Assembly (NCBI GenBank): GCA_049644865.1
Contig: JBARSV010000008.1
Span: 1-37,127 of the forward strand
Source of the DNA: JAPUDQ01 sp049644865
Lineage (GTDB): Bacteria; Patescibacteriota; Saccharimonadia; Saccharimonadales; Saccharimonadaceae
DNA length: 37,127 nt
Direction of reading: 5' to 3'
Shown here piece after piece: positions 24,521-31,906 of this stretch. The position numbers and the translations under genes are program-made. Below the pieces are notes generated by a model, which worked only from the letters and a program-made list of their open reading frames with translations, ran no database searches and had not been told where the DNA came from. The stretch's first letter is position 1. Each line of letters opens with the position of its first letter.

Positions 24521-24976
24521 CTATTGCAAGGCATCTTTAACAAGCTGAGCAATGAGTGCACCATCTCCTGTGTTGCCGACACGAGCTTTGACTGCACCGA
24601 TAAGGCGACCCATATCTTGCATACCAGCTGGTTTGATTTCGTCTCGGACGGCCTCGATAACAGATAGCAGTTCCGCCTCACTGAGTTGCTTCGGCAGATA
24701 GGCACTGAGGATTTCTTTTTCGGCACGCTCTTTGCTGGCACTCTCAGCGTTACCGCCTCGGTCAAATAGCTCGGCAGCTTCGTCGCGCTTTTTGCATTCA
24801 CGGGCAATGATCTTTTCGATGTCTGCTTCGGGCAGGCCGCTGTCGCGGACTTTGCGCGCCACTTCTTCGTACAATATGGCCGATTTTAATCCCTGCAGCG
24901 TCTGCGTGCGCAGCGTATCACGAGCAAGCATAGCGGTTTTGAGATCCGCTTGAATTGTGTCTTTGAGCGCTGACAC
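24521..24976 (-). CDS. GatB/YqeY-domain protein
   Basis: 151 residues, all-helical: LKDTIQADLKTAMLARDTLRTQTL, KKRDEAAELFDRGGN, LSAYLPKQLSEAEL, MGRLIGAVKARVG and a C-terminal VKDALQ. This is the complete YqeY family pattern, related to the tRNA-binding tail domain of GatB. It follows rpsU by nine bases, the conserved rpsU-yqeY arrangement, so it is probably translated from the same mRNA. Confidence 0.92.
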   Translation of the reverse strand: MSALKDTIQADLKTAMLARDTLRTQTLQGLKSAILYEEVARKVRDSGLPEADIEKIIARECKKRDEAAELFDRGGNAESASKERAEKEILSAYLPKQLSEAELLSVIEAVRDEIKPAGMQDMGRLIGAVKARVGNTGDGALIAQLVKDALQ

Positions 24977-24985
24977 GTGGTTCGC

Positions 24986-25201
24986 CTATCGCACGCCGAG
25001 GCGCATCTTCATCATCTTGTCGGCCTTGCGGGCACGGCGAATGATGGCTTTTTTGCGTCGCTCGATCTTGCTGATCGGTTTTTCAAATCGCTGCGTCGCC
25101 TTGACAGTACTCATGACGCCAGACTGCAACACCTTGCGATTGAAACGGCGAATCAAATTCTCATTCGCCTCTTTGTCGTCTTTACGGGTAACTTGAATCA
25201 T
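24986..25201 (-). CDS. rpsU: 30S ribosomal protein bS21
   Basis: 71 residues. NENLIRRFNRKVLQSGVMS, then KPISKIERRKKAIIRRARKADK, is the bS21 signature with its very basic C-terminal half. It binds near the 16S rRNA 3' end and helps initiation. TTGCAA-17-TACAAT lies immediately upstream, leaving at most a few bases of leader. Confidence 0.93.
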   Translation of the reverse strand: MIQVTRKDDKEANENLIRRFNRKVLQSGVMSTVKATQRFEKPISKIERRKKAIIRRARKADKMMKMRLGVR

Positions 25202-25210
25202 ACTCGAAGT

Positions 25211-25239
25211 ATTGTAACAGATGCGGTCTACTATTGCAA
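25211..25239 (-). promoter_or_regulatory. rpsU promoter
   Basis: TTGCAA (25239-25234), a 17-base spacer, TACAAT (25216-25211). Transcription should begin within about three bases of the rpsU ATG. Confidence 0.65.
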
Positions 25240-25254
25240 TTGGTCAATGTAGGG

Positions 25255-25283
25255 TTGTATTATCTATGTGAGTATTATATGAT
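25255..25283 (+). promoter_or_regulatory. Promoter of the 103-aa GC-rich gene
   Basis: TTGTAT (25255-25260), a 17-base spacer, TATGAT (25278-25283). Transcription would begin about 30 bases before the ATG at 25320. AGGAAGG lies within that leader at ribosome-site distance. Confidence 0.6.
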
Positions 25284-25319
25284 TATGTAATCTACCCTCC
25301 TCTCAGGAAGGAAACGTAC

Positions 25320-25631
25320 ATGACATTATCGGTCCGAGAGACAGTCCGCGCCGACATGCTGGATTGCCTCAAGTCGCTTGGCGGCAGTAACGTCAAGATG
25401 CTAGCTGGTTTCTACGGGAACAACCCGTCCGACATCGAGGTCACCCTCCAGCTTCTACCCACTGATGTCAGAATTCTGTTGTGTTCGCACGGCGCGACAG
25501 CGTGGGACGCATCGAGAGGTCTCATGATCACATCAAGGATCCATGACGTCATCGCGGCAGCGCATGCAGTAATGATGGAGCTGGCTGAGCGCATCCCGGA
25601 TGCCGATGTGGACGCCTATCTCGAGACCTAA
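25320..25631 (+). CDS. Hypothetical protein (103 aa), GC-rich stand-alone cassette
   Basis: Not recognised. It is a soluble alpha/beta-type sequence (VRADMLDCLKSLGGSNVKML, then DIEVTLQLLPTDVRILLCSHG, then HDVIAAAHAVMMELAERIPD) without signal peptide or membrane segment. A strong AGGAAGG ribosome site and a good promoter precede it and a hairpin follows. It is the only plus-strand gene between rpsU and priA and its base use is richer in G+C than the neighbours, like the deacetylase unit at 551-1286; both may be transferred. Confidence 0.7.
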   Translation: MTLSVRETVRADMLDCLKSLGGSNVKMLAGFYGNNPSDIEVTLQLLPTDVRILLCSHGATAWDASRGLMITSRIHDVIAAAHAVMMELAERIPDADVDAYLET

Positions 25632-25649
25632 TAACGCCCCTCTCTCGAA

Positions 25650-25683
25650 GTTGAGCCCCGCTCCTTCACTGGAGGGGCTCAAC
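25650..25683 (+). terminator. Hairpin after the 103-aa gene
   Basis: GTTGAGCCCC (25650-25659) pairs with GGGGCTCAAC (25674-25683), and TCC with GGA continues the stem after a two-base bulge. It starts 18 bases after the stop and also lies just before the end of the convergent recJ gene. Confidence 0.7.
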
Positions 25684-25687
25684 AATA

Positions 25688-27511
25688 TTAGATAATTTCC
25701 ATCCTCAGTAATCTCCCTTCCACCGTCCGCCGCCCCTGCCATTCGTTCACCGTCAGCTCCAGCCAGACGGCGACGCGGTCGCCGATGTCGGCGGTAAATT
25801 CATCGGACTTGTTAAACGCCACAACGTGAAATGATTTGTCGTGCTGATCAGCCAGTGTGTATTTGACGTGTTGGCCGTGGTCGCCCATGGTACGACGGCC
25901 GATGACTTCGACAGGTGCGACGTTGAAGACCGGGCTGGGGTTGCCATTGCCATACGGCTCGAGCCGCGCGATGTCGTGGATAAGTTGTTCAGTGAAGTCG
26001 GCAAAGCCTTTGAGCGTGATATCGGCATTTGGCAGCAGGTAGTGGAGTTGGTCACTGAGGCGAAGTGCCTTGTAATACTCGTTCATGGCCGCGCGCCACG
26101 TATCGATCATCTCAGCCTTCAGTGTCACACCCGCCGCCAGCTTGTGCCCGCCGCCTTTGATCAGATGTTGCTCGGTGGCACGAATCCCCTCGACCGCCGA
26201 AAAATCGCCAAAACTTCGCGCCGAACCCTTTGCCGTACCGTCATCTAGTTCTTGCAAAACAAACGTCGGTTTATGGTAGCGTTCGAGCAGTTTCGCGGCA
26301 ACGATACCGATGATGCCGTGGCTCCACGATGGATCACTGACGATCAGCACGTGGTCGCGCGCCCGCTCGGCCGCCTTGTCGATGGCGTGGCGAAATATCC
26401 GGTCTTGCTCGGCACGCCGCTCTTGGTTCATGGCTTCGAGCTGCTCAGCGATCTCGAGTGCCCGAGCCGGATCAGTCGCCGTCAGCAGGTCGAGACTCAG
26501 CTGCGCCGTCTCAAGCCGACCCGAGGCGTTGAGCCGTGGCCCGAGCACAAAGCCAAGGCTGCGCGCATCAACCTCGCTCGGTTTGACCCGCGCCACCGCC
26601 ATGAGGGCGCGGAGACCCGGCCGACGGGTTTTGCGAAGAACTTCGAGCCCCCAGCGGACATTGGCGCGATTTTCATCGACTAACGTCACCACATCGCAAA
26701 CCGTACCGAGCGCGACGAGGTCAAGCAGCCACTTTTCTTGGCCCTGTTCGAGTCCTGGTAGCTTGGTTTGGAGGGCCTGGACGAGCTTGAATGCGACGCC
26801 GACGCCAGCGAGGTCTATAAAAGGGTAGATTTTGGATTTTGGATTTTGGATTTTGGAAGAAGCGCCGGCCGCCGCGATTCGACGATCGTCTGAGGATAGT
26901 GTGGCTGCCTCGGCCAGCCCAGCGCGATTGCTTGAAGCGGACGAAGTCCCCCGTAGAGTGTTATCCGAAGATAATTGTCGGACCGCGGCGGGCTCCGTGA
27001 AATAGCCGACAAGCCGCTTGGGGTTGATGACCGCCACGGCGCTCGGCATCGTCGACTCGACCGAGTGATGATCGGTCACGATGACATCGACGCCCAGCTC
27101 GCGGGCGCGGGCGATCTCCTCAAAACTGAGACTGCCACAATCGACCGTGACGATCAGATGCGCGCCAGCTGCCGCGATACGCTCAATCGCCTCGCGACTC
27201 AGCCCATAACCCTCGACGAACCGATTGGGTATAAAGGCACTCGCGCGTATACCGAAGCTAGCAAAAGCGTCGAGTAACAGCGTCGTCGCCGTCAAGCCAT
27301 CGATGTCATAATCGCCGTAGATCACCACATTTTCGCCCTTCGCATGCGCCTGCACCAGCCGCTCAACAGCCTCGGCCATATCGGGCAAACCAAACGGATC
27401 GTGCCGGTAGGCATCATAACTTGGGTCTAAAAATGCCTGCCGTTTGTCAGACGTGTCGTGACCGCGGGCAATCAAAATCTCACGAAGTATTCGCTCGTGA
27501 GATGATGCCAT
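25688..27511 (-). CDS. recJ: Single-stranded-DNA exonuclease RecJ with an in-frame insertion
   Basis: 607 residues. Degrades ssDNA 5' to 3' in recombination and repair. DHH domain: GDYDIDGLTA (66-75), VTVDCGS, VTDHHS (146-150), then NPKR. Next comes an unusual stretch of about 60 residues (167-228; TEPAAVRQLSSDNTLRG...SSKIQNPKSKI) before the normal YPFIDLAGVGVAFKL. DHHA1 domain with KGSARS and KGGGHKLAAG, then an OB domain with NEWQGRRTVEGRL. The insertion is encoded by a heptamer array and a palindromic element (separate entries) and keeps the frame open. The gene starts four bases after the winged-helix gene, forming an operon. Confidence 0.94.
   Translation of the reverse strand: MASSHERILREILIARGHDTSDKRQAFLDPSYDAYRHDPFGLPDMAEAVERLVQAHAKGENVVIYGDYDIDGLTATTLLLDAFASFGIRASAFIPNRFVEGYGLSREAIERIAAAGAHLIVTVDCGSLSFEEIARARELGVDVIVTDHHSVESTMPSAVAVINPKRLVGYFTEPAAVRQLSSDNTLRGTSSASSNRAGLAEAATLSSDDRRIAAAGASSKIQNPKSKIYPFIDLAGVGVAFKLVQALQTKLPGLEQGQEKWLLDLVALGTVCDVVTLVDENRANVRWGLEVLRKTRRPGLRALMAVARVKPSEVDARSLGFVLGPRLNASGRLETAQLSLDLLTATDPARALEIAEQLEAMNQERRAEQDRIFRHAIDKAAERARDHVLIVSDPSWSHGIIGIVAAKLLERYHKPTFVLQELDDGTAKGSARSFGDFSAVEGIRATEQHLIKGGGHKLAAGVTLKAEMIDTWRAAMNEYYKALRLSDQLHYLLPNADITLKGFADFTEQLIHDIARLEPYGNGNPSPVFNVAPVEVIGRRTMGDHGQHVKYTLADQHDKSFHVVAFNKSDEFTADIGDRVAVWLELTVNEWQGRRTVEGRLLRMEII
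26829..26856. repeat. Heptanucleotide repeat ATTTTGG, 4 perfect copies inside recJ
   Basis: Exactly four 7-mers, read on the minus strand as the peptide KIQNPKSKI at the end of the RecJ insertion. Confidence 0.9.
26867..26993. repeat. Palindromic element inside recJ
   Basis: The left arm (26867-26898) begins GGCCGCCGCG and ends GGATA. The right arm (26962-26993), read in reverse complement, begins GCCCGCCGCG and ends GGATA. Matches run along almost the whole 32-base arms and several mismatches are G-U compatible in RNA. With the adjacent ATTTTGG array it forms the in-frame insertion of RecJ. Confidence 0.65.
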
Positions 27512-27514
27512 AAC

Positions 27515-27814
27515 CTAATCCTGAACGGGCTTTTTATTCTTGTTTTGGTGATGCTGTTGCGATTTGATAACGATGCTTTGCAGTTCTTTAAAGATAACGA
27601 AATGCTTGTTGGTACTGTAAATCTTGGTGTTGCCTTGCTTCTCACTGGTCAGGAAACCGACCTTTTCGAGCCGCTTGAGCTCACGTTGTATATTGCCCGG
27701 ATCTTCTTTGATCAACTTTGCGAGACCGCGCACATGCGTGCGAAAATCGGGGTACTTCGCATAAACTACGATGATTTTTCGGCGCACCCTTGATGTGATA
27801 AAGACATCCAGCAT
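27515..27814 (-). CDS. Winged-helix transcriptional regulator
   Basis: 99 residues. RRKIIVVYAKYPDFRTHVRGLAKLIKEDPGNIQRELKRLEKVGFLTSEKQGNTKIYSTN is an ArsR/MarR-like winged helix: recognition helix GNIQRELKRLEK and wing TSEKQGNTKIYS. No metal-binding cysteines are present, so it is not a classical metal sensor. GAGG lies four bases before the ATG. It is first in an operon with recJ; the regulated target is not evident. Confidence 0.75.
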   Translation of the reverse strand: MLDVFITSRVRRKIIVVYAKYPDFRTHVRGLAKLIKEDPGNIQRELKRLEKVGFLTSEKQGNTKIYSTNKHFVIFKELQSIVIKSQQHHQNKNKKPVQD

Positions 27815-27857
27815 AATACCTCGTTACACTCTTACATTTATTTGCTTGTTGATAATT

Positions 27858-27886
27858 ATTCTACAGTTAAACAGCCACAAGTACAA
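27858..27886 (-). promoter_or_regulatory. Promoter of the winged-helix gene and recJ
   Basis: TTGTAC (27886-27881), a 17-base spacer, TAGAAT (27863-27858). It predicts a leader of about 35 bases with a GAGG ribosome site. Confidence 0.5.
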
Positions 27887-27939
27887 GACAATTTCATAGA
27901 ATTATTCGCCCACAGCAGGAACAATCAGCTCCCCCATGA

Positions 27940-28593
27940 TTACCGCCACGTCATAATCACATTATTGAGAATTGATATCACCTCTTCATGATCTGGTATG
28001 TCGTTGTTGTCATAGTAATGATTCGTGCCCATATAATTTTCCGTCACGCCGAGAACATGCAGTTCATCGCCAAGTATGTGCATACGGTCGACAGCATCGA
28101 CTGACGCGATCGGTGTCACGACAACCAGCTTTTTGATACGAATTGGTTTCATATAGTCAGCCACGGCATCGAGGCTCGTACCACTTGGTAAGCCATCAGC
28201 CACTACTATGACATTGTGACCACGTAACATTGCCTCGTCGACGATACCGCCATCACTCAATATCCGATTGATACGCGACGTGACTGCCCGTTTTTGATCC
28301 TCCAAATAGCCATGAAACTCCGAGAAGTATTCCTCAATCTCACCGATACTAAACATACCATTGTAGGTAAACCGGCCGGACTGGTTGACTGTACCAAAAA
28401 GTGTCCCCTCGCCTGGTACATCAATTTCCTCCACGAGCATCATCGTGAGAGCAGCATGTAAGCTAGCGGCTATCTGTTGCCCGACGAGCACTGCACCATC
28501 ACTAAGGCACAGCACCACCGTGTCTTCATACCTGTACTGCATCAATTCCAGGGCGAGTCGATACCCTGCTTCGGCTCGTGATTGAAAATACAT
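27940..28593 (-). CDS. Phosphoribosyltransferase-like protein
   Basis: 217 residues from the ATG at 28591-28593, MYFQSRAEAGYRLALEL. The PRPP-binding loop appears as VIVVADGLPSGTSLDA, a variant of the V-V-D-D-G-x-x-T-G-x-T motif; early DTVVLCLSDGAVLVGQQIA is the usual conserved strand with the pyrophosphate-loop region. The preferred start is set by TATAAT (28605-28600), which ends six bases upstream and would make the mRNA leaderless; the longer frame would start upstream of this promoter. Substrate base unknown. Divergent from priA across the CTCATAG array. Confidence 0.75.
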   Translation of the reverse strand: MYFQSRAEAGYRLALELMQYRYEDTVVLCLSDGAVLVGQQIAASLHAALTMMLVEEIDVPGEGTLFGTVNQSGRFTYNGMFSIGEIEEYFSEFHGYLEDQKRAVTSRINRILSDGGIVDEAMLRGHNVIVVADGLPSGTSLDAVADYMKPIRIKKLVVVTPIASVDAVDRMHILGDELHVLGVTENYMGTNHYYDNNDIPDHEEVISILNNVIMTWR

Positions 28594-28649
28594 ATGATAA
28601 TTATAGCAATAAGGGTGCAGCAATAAGCAAAAAGCGATCACGGCACCAC

Positions 28650-28726
28650 CTCATAGCTCATAGCTCATAGCTCATAGCTCATAGCTCATAGCTCATAGCT
28701 CATAGCTCATAGCTCATAGCTCATAG
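28650..28726. repeat. Heptanucleotide repeat CTCATAG, 11 perfect copies
   Basis: Eleven identical 7-mers in a row, with a partial copy at the end, in the 160-base gap between two divergent leaderless genes. It ends 16 bases before the -10 box of priA and so occupies its -35 region. Confidence 0.97.
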
Positions 28727-28753
28727 CTCAGCTTACTTTGCTACTATAAAGGT

Positions 28754-30694
28754 ATGTATTATTACGAGGTGATCCCACTCAAGATCGTTCATGGTAGCGA
28801 CGGTTTACTGACATACCAGTCAGAGGCAGTCTATGCTGCGGGCACCCTCGTCACCGTTCCGGTCGGAGCTCAGACGATTGTCGGTGTCGTCATACGGCGC
28901 GCTGCCCAACCGTCGTTTGCGACCAAAGCCATTGTCGCGCAGGTCGAATCAGTTCCCTTACCCACTAGCCTCGTCGGCCTGGCCCAGTGGCTGAGTACGT
29001 TTTACGCTACCCATCCGGTGACCGTCTGGCAAAGTTTGTTGCCACGCGGCTTGACGAAGACCAGACGCACAGCCACCCAAACTGCTTCCCACCCCAGTCG
29101 AAAACGAACACAAATTGTGCTCAATTCCGAACAACAACAGGCAATCACAAGTATTATGGCTGAGCCCACAGGCACCAGCCTGATTCATGGTATCACTGGT
29201 TCAGGCAAGACGCAGATATATATCGAGATCGCCAAGCACACCGTTGCTGACGGCCGCTCGGTCATCATATTGGTGCCGGAAATTGCCCTCACCTCGCAAC
29301 TGATCGCCGAATTTACACCACATTTTCGCGATGTCGTCATCACCCACTCGACCATGACCGAAGCAGCCCGCCATACTATCTGGCGGCAGTTGCTGCATGC
29401 ATCGTCGCCACGGGTCGTTATCGGACCACGCTCGGCTCTATTTAGCCCTGTACCGAATCTTGGACTTATCGTGATTGACGAGTGCCACGAGATGACGTTT
29501 AAACAAGAACAATCTCCGCGCTATTCTGCCCTGCGCGCAGCCTCCATTCTAGCGCAGCAGTCAAGCGCACGCCTGGTACTCGGCAGCGCGACGCCAAATG
29601 TAGCCGACTACTATCTCGCCAAACTGTCGCACCGCCCGATCATCAGTCTCACCACACCAGCTCGCAGGGGCACCGTTCAACCGACCGTGACGCTGGTCGA
29701 TATGACCAAAAAACTCAATTTTTCACGTCATAGCCTGTTTTCAAACGACATGTTAGAGGCCATGAAGACAACTCTTGAACATAACCACCAAGTGTTGATT
29801 TTTCATAATCGCCGCGGCACCGCCCCGACCACACTGTGTGAAAACTGCGGCTGGAATGCACTGTGTCCACGCTGTTTTGTACCACTCACCCTACATGCCG
29901 ATCGTTTCGCGCTCGATTGTCATATCTGTGGGTTACACGAACGGGTACCAACCTCTTGCCCAGAATGCGGCGAGGCGCACATCATCCATAAAGGCATCGG
30001 CACCAAGCTCATCCACCACGAGCTCACCAAACTGTTCCCCGCCGCCCGCATTATGCGATTTGATGGTGATAACGACAACGATAATACGCTTGATAAGCAC
30101 TATCAAGCATTATACGACGGCGAAATCGATATCGTCATCGGCACGCAAGTTGTTGCCAAAGGTCTCGACCTGCCACTGCTACGTATGGTCGGCGTCGTAC
30201 AGGCTGATGCCGGCCTAGCACTCCCCGACTACCTATCAAGCGAACGTACTTTCCAATTGCTTGCCCAGGTCACGGGTCGGGTTGGTCGCAACGAGCATCC
30301 CAGCCGCGTCGTCGTGCAAAGCTACCAACCAACTCATCCGGCTGTCCACTATGGCATCACCAGTGATTATGCATCATTTTACGACATGACTGTGGCCGAA
30401 CGAAAACGATCTCACTTCCCACCTTTTACTCATTTGCTGAAGCTCGTATGTATCTACAAAACCGAGTCTACGGCCATCCGTAATGCCCAAAATCTCGCGC
30501 GTGACTTGCGTCGTAGCGTACCCACACGCGTCGAATTACTTGGCCCCACACCAGCTTTTTACGAGCGGGTCCACGATACCTATCGTTGGCAACTCGTCGT
30601 CAAATCGCCTGTCCGCGACGATCTCATCGCTATCGTCCAGCAACTCCCACCCCAGCACTGGCAATTCGAGCTGGATCCGGGAAGCCTACTCTAA
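28754..30694 (+). CDS. priA: Primosomal protein N' (replication restart helicase PriA)
   Basis: 646 residues. Reloads the replisome at stalled forks. N-terminal 3'-DNA-binding domain, winged helix, Walker A GITGSGKT (146-153), Walker B DECHE (242-246), a zinc-binding array with eight cysteines (CENCGWNALCPRC...CHICG...CPECG), helicase motifs IGTQVVAKGLDL and QVTGRVGR, and a C-terminal domain. Length is slightly short of the about 730 residues of E. coli PriA. TACTAT (28742-28747) ends six bases before the ATG, so the mRNA should be leaderless. The downstream gene converges and overlaps the last nine bases. Confidence 0.95.
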   Translation: MYYYEVIPLKIVHGSDGLLTYQSEAVYAAGTLVTVPVGAQTIVGVVIRRAAQPSFATKAIVAQVESVPLPTSLVGLAQWLSTFYATHPVTVWQSLLPRGLTKTRRTATQTASHPSRKRTQIVLNSEQQQAITSIMAEPTGTSLIHGITGSGKTQIYIEIAKHTVADGRSVIILVPEIALTSQLIAEFTPHFRDVVITHSTMTEAARHTIWRQLLHASSPRVVIGPRSALFSPVPNLGLIVIDECHEMTFKQEQSPRYSALRAASILAQQSSARLVLGSATPNVADYYLAKLSHRPIISLTTPARRGTVQPTVTLVDMTKKLNFSRHSLFSNDMLEAMKTTLEHNHQVLIFHNRRGTAPTTLCENCGWNALCPRCFVPLTLHADRFALDCHICGLHERVPTSCPECGEAHIIHKGIGTKLIHHELTKLFPAARIMRFDGDNDNDNTLDKHYQALYDGEIDIVIGTQVVAKGLDLPLLRMVGVVQADAGLALPDYLSSERTFQLLAQVTGRVGRNEHPSRVVVQSYQPTHPAVHYGITSDYASFYDMTVAERKRSHFPPFTHLLKLVCIYKTESTAIRNAQNLARDLRRSVPTRVELLGPTPAFYERVHDTYRWQLVVKSPVRDDLIAIVQQLPPQHWQFELDPGSLL

Positions 30695-31399
30695 GCTTTT
30701 AAGCTTAAAGATAAATAGTGCATCTGGATAGCGTGCTGATTCATCCTCAAATGTATGGCTTTCTGCCGTGCCCCTCACTACATTTCCATTATCCTTTAGG
30801 ACATAATACTGTGTCACAATGTCAGTAGCGTCGGAAGGAATTTGCTCGCCCTTCATCCAAGAAGCCGTGGCCATTCTATAGTCCGGCATAACTGCACCGA
30901 CCAATTCAGTTGTATGCATTTCCACGATTTCATGCGCCCAATACGTATGGTTATTAGCAATGATATAGCCACCTTTTTTAATAAGGCGGTCTAATATCTC
31001 AGGAGTAACAACCCCATAGCTGTTCAGGGCAACCATGACATCTGCTTGTTCTAAAGGGTGATAGTCTTCGATGGTGGAGACTGTTACATTGTATCCTTCG
31101 GCCTCCATAACCTTCATCGCTGCCCCATCTGGATCCACGTGTTGAACGTGCTCTTTCCCAAAAACACGCGCGACGCCTGCATGGGTACTGCTGCCAGGAT
31201 AAATCACCGACGATCCTGGCTCAATTCCCAGCTGTGTCTTAATGCGCTTAAGGGCGACAACAAATTCATCTTTTTCATCATCTCCAAATACTTCGGGCTG
31301 ACGAGAAATTGCTCTTCGCAGCAATGCTAAGAGCTCTTCATCACGATCAGGCTTATCCGTCTCCAAGGTATTAGGTTGAGGATTATCAGAATCAATCAT
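30686..31399 (-). CDS. Hypothetical protein, degenerate methyltransferase-like Rossmann fold
   Basis: 237 residues from the ATG at 31397-31399; an ATG at 31420 is an alternative. After an acidic helical start comes GSSVIYPGSSTHAGVARVFG, then VQHVDPDGAAMKVMEAEG, TIEDYHPLEQADVMVALNSYG and LIKKGGYIIANNHT. This order (glycine-rich loop, acid at strand 2, D at strand 4, GG-Y at strand 5) follows class I methyltransferases, but the glycine motif is poor, so SAM binding is uncertain. It overlaps the preceding orphan by eight bases, so the two form an operon. Confidence 0.65.
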   Translation of the reverse strand: MIDSDNPQPNTLETDKPDRDEELLALLRRAISRQPEVFGDDEKDEFVVALKRIKTQLGIEPGSSVIYPGSSTHAGVARVFGKEHVQHVDPDGAAMKVMEAEGYNVTVSTIEDYHPLEQADVMVALNSYGVVTPEILDRLIKKGGYIIANNHTYWAHEIVEMHTTELVGAVMPDYRMATASWMKGEQIPSDATDIVTQYYVLKDNGNVVRGTAESHTFEDESARYPDALFIFKLKSLE

Positions 31400-31703
31400 G
31401 TTTCGTAACCCATAATCCATCACCGCTATCGATCTTCGCGGCGTTGATAGATACCATGGCACCAGTCGCAACCGATCTTAATCTGGCTAGAGTTCTGCTA
31501 AGTTCAGGTTGTTCTTTTGTTTCAACAAGTATGTGGTCCCCACCGTCACGATTTGTCACTATTACAACAGGCCCAGACACATCTTTTTCATCGACACCAC
31601 GTAATAGGCTTCCACGTAGGCGAGATAAACCACTTTCATCATCATCGTGAGATGAGATAAGGCGTAAACCCTTTCCAGACAATCGTGATGGTTTTTCAGT
31701 CAT
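31392..31703 (-). CDS. Hypothetical protein (103 aa)
   Basis: Not recognised. Start chosen at 31703 (MTEKPSRLSGKGLRL); a start 11 codons upstream would begin inside the promoter. It is charged and soluble, with a central strand-rich part (GPVVIVTNRDGGDHILVET) and no membrane segment. AAGGA lies 13 bases before the ATG. First gene of a two-gene operon with the Rossmann-like orphan. Confidence 0.55.
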   Translation of the reverse strand: MTEKPSRLSGKGLRLISSHDDDESGLSRLRGSLLRGVDEKDVSGPVVIVTNRDGGDHILVETKEQPELSRTLARLRSVATGAMVSINAAKIDSGDGLWVTKHD

Positions 31704-31726
31704 TTTTATTTGATATCCTTTATACA

Positions 31727-31755
31727 ATAAAAGCAAATTCTTGATTACTTGTCAA
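31727..31755 (-). promoter_or_regulatory. Promoter of the two-orphan operon
   Basis: Consensus TTGACA (31755-31750), a 17-base spacer and TTTTAT (31732-31727). TATTGT and TATAAA slightly downstream are alternative -10 boxes. Confidence 0.5.
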
Positions 31756-31771
31756 TGTAATGACTATCATT

Positions 31772-31796
31772 GCCGGTTCAATCCCGACGCCTTCCG
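31772..31796 (+). other. Isolated tRNA T-arm/acceptor-like fragment
   Basis: GCCGG-TTCAATC-CCGAC has the canonical seven-base T loop (TTCRANY) with four of five stem pairs, followed by GCCTTCC-G as in the 3' acceptor strand of a Ser-type tRNA. No matching 5' half (GGAAGGC) exists upstream. It may be a remnant of a tRNA, an old attachment site, or chance. Confidence 0.25.
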
Positions 31797-31906
31797 CGAA
31801 TCACCGGTAATTCGAGCTTGACCTAGCAAGCCTCCTAGAGTGAGAAGTTCCCGGCTCTGATTTCTAAGAACTAAGATCTCGCCTCATCTGTTATACTATG
31901 TAACAT

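Noticed and set aside
28650..28726. CRISPR array
   Set aside because: Units are 7 bases with no spacers; this is a simple tandem repeat.
31707..31796. A full tRNA gene
   Set aside because: Only the T arm and 3' acceptor strand fit; no D arm, anticodon arm or 5' acceptor strand is present.
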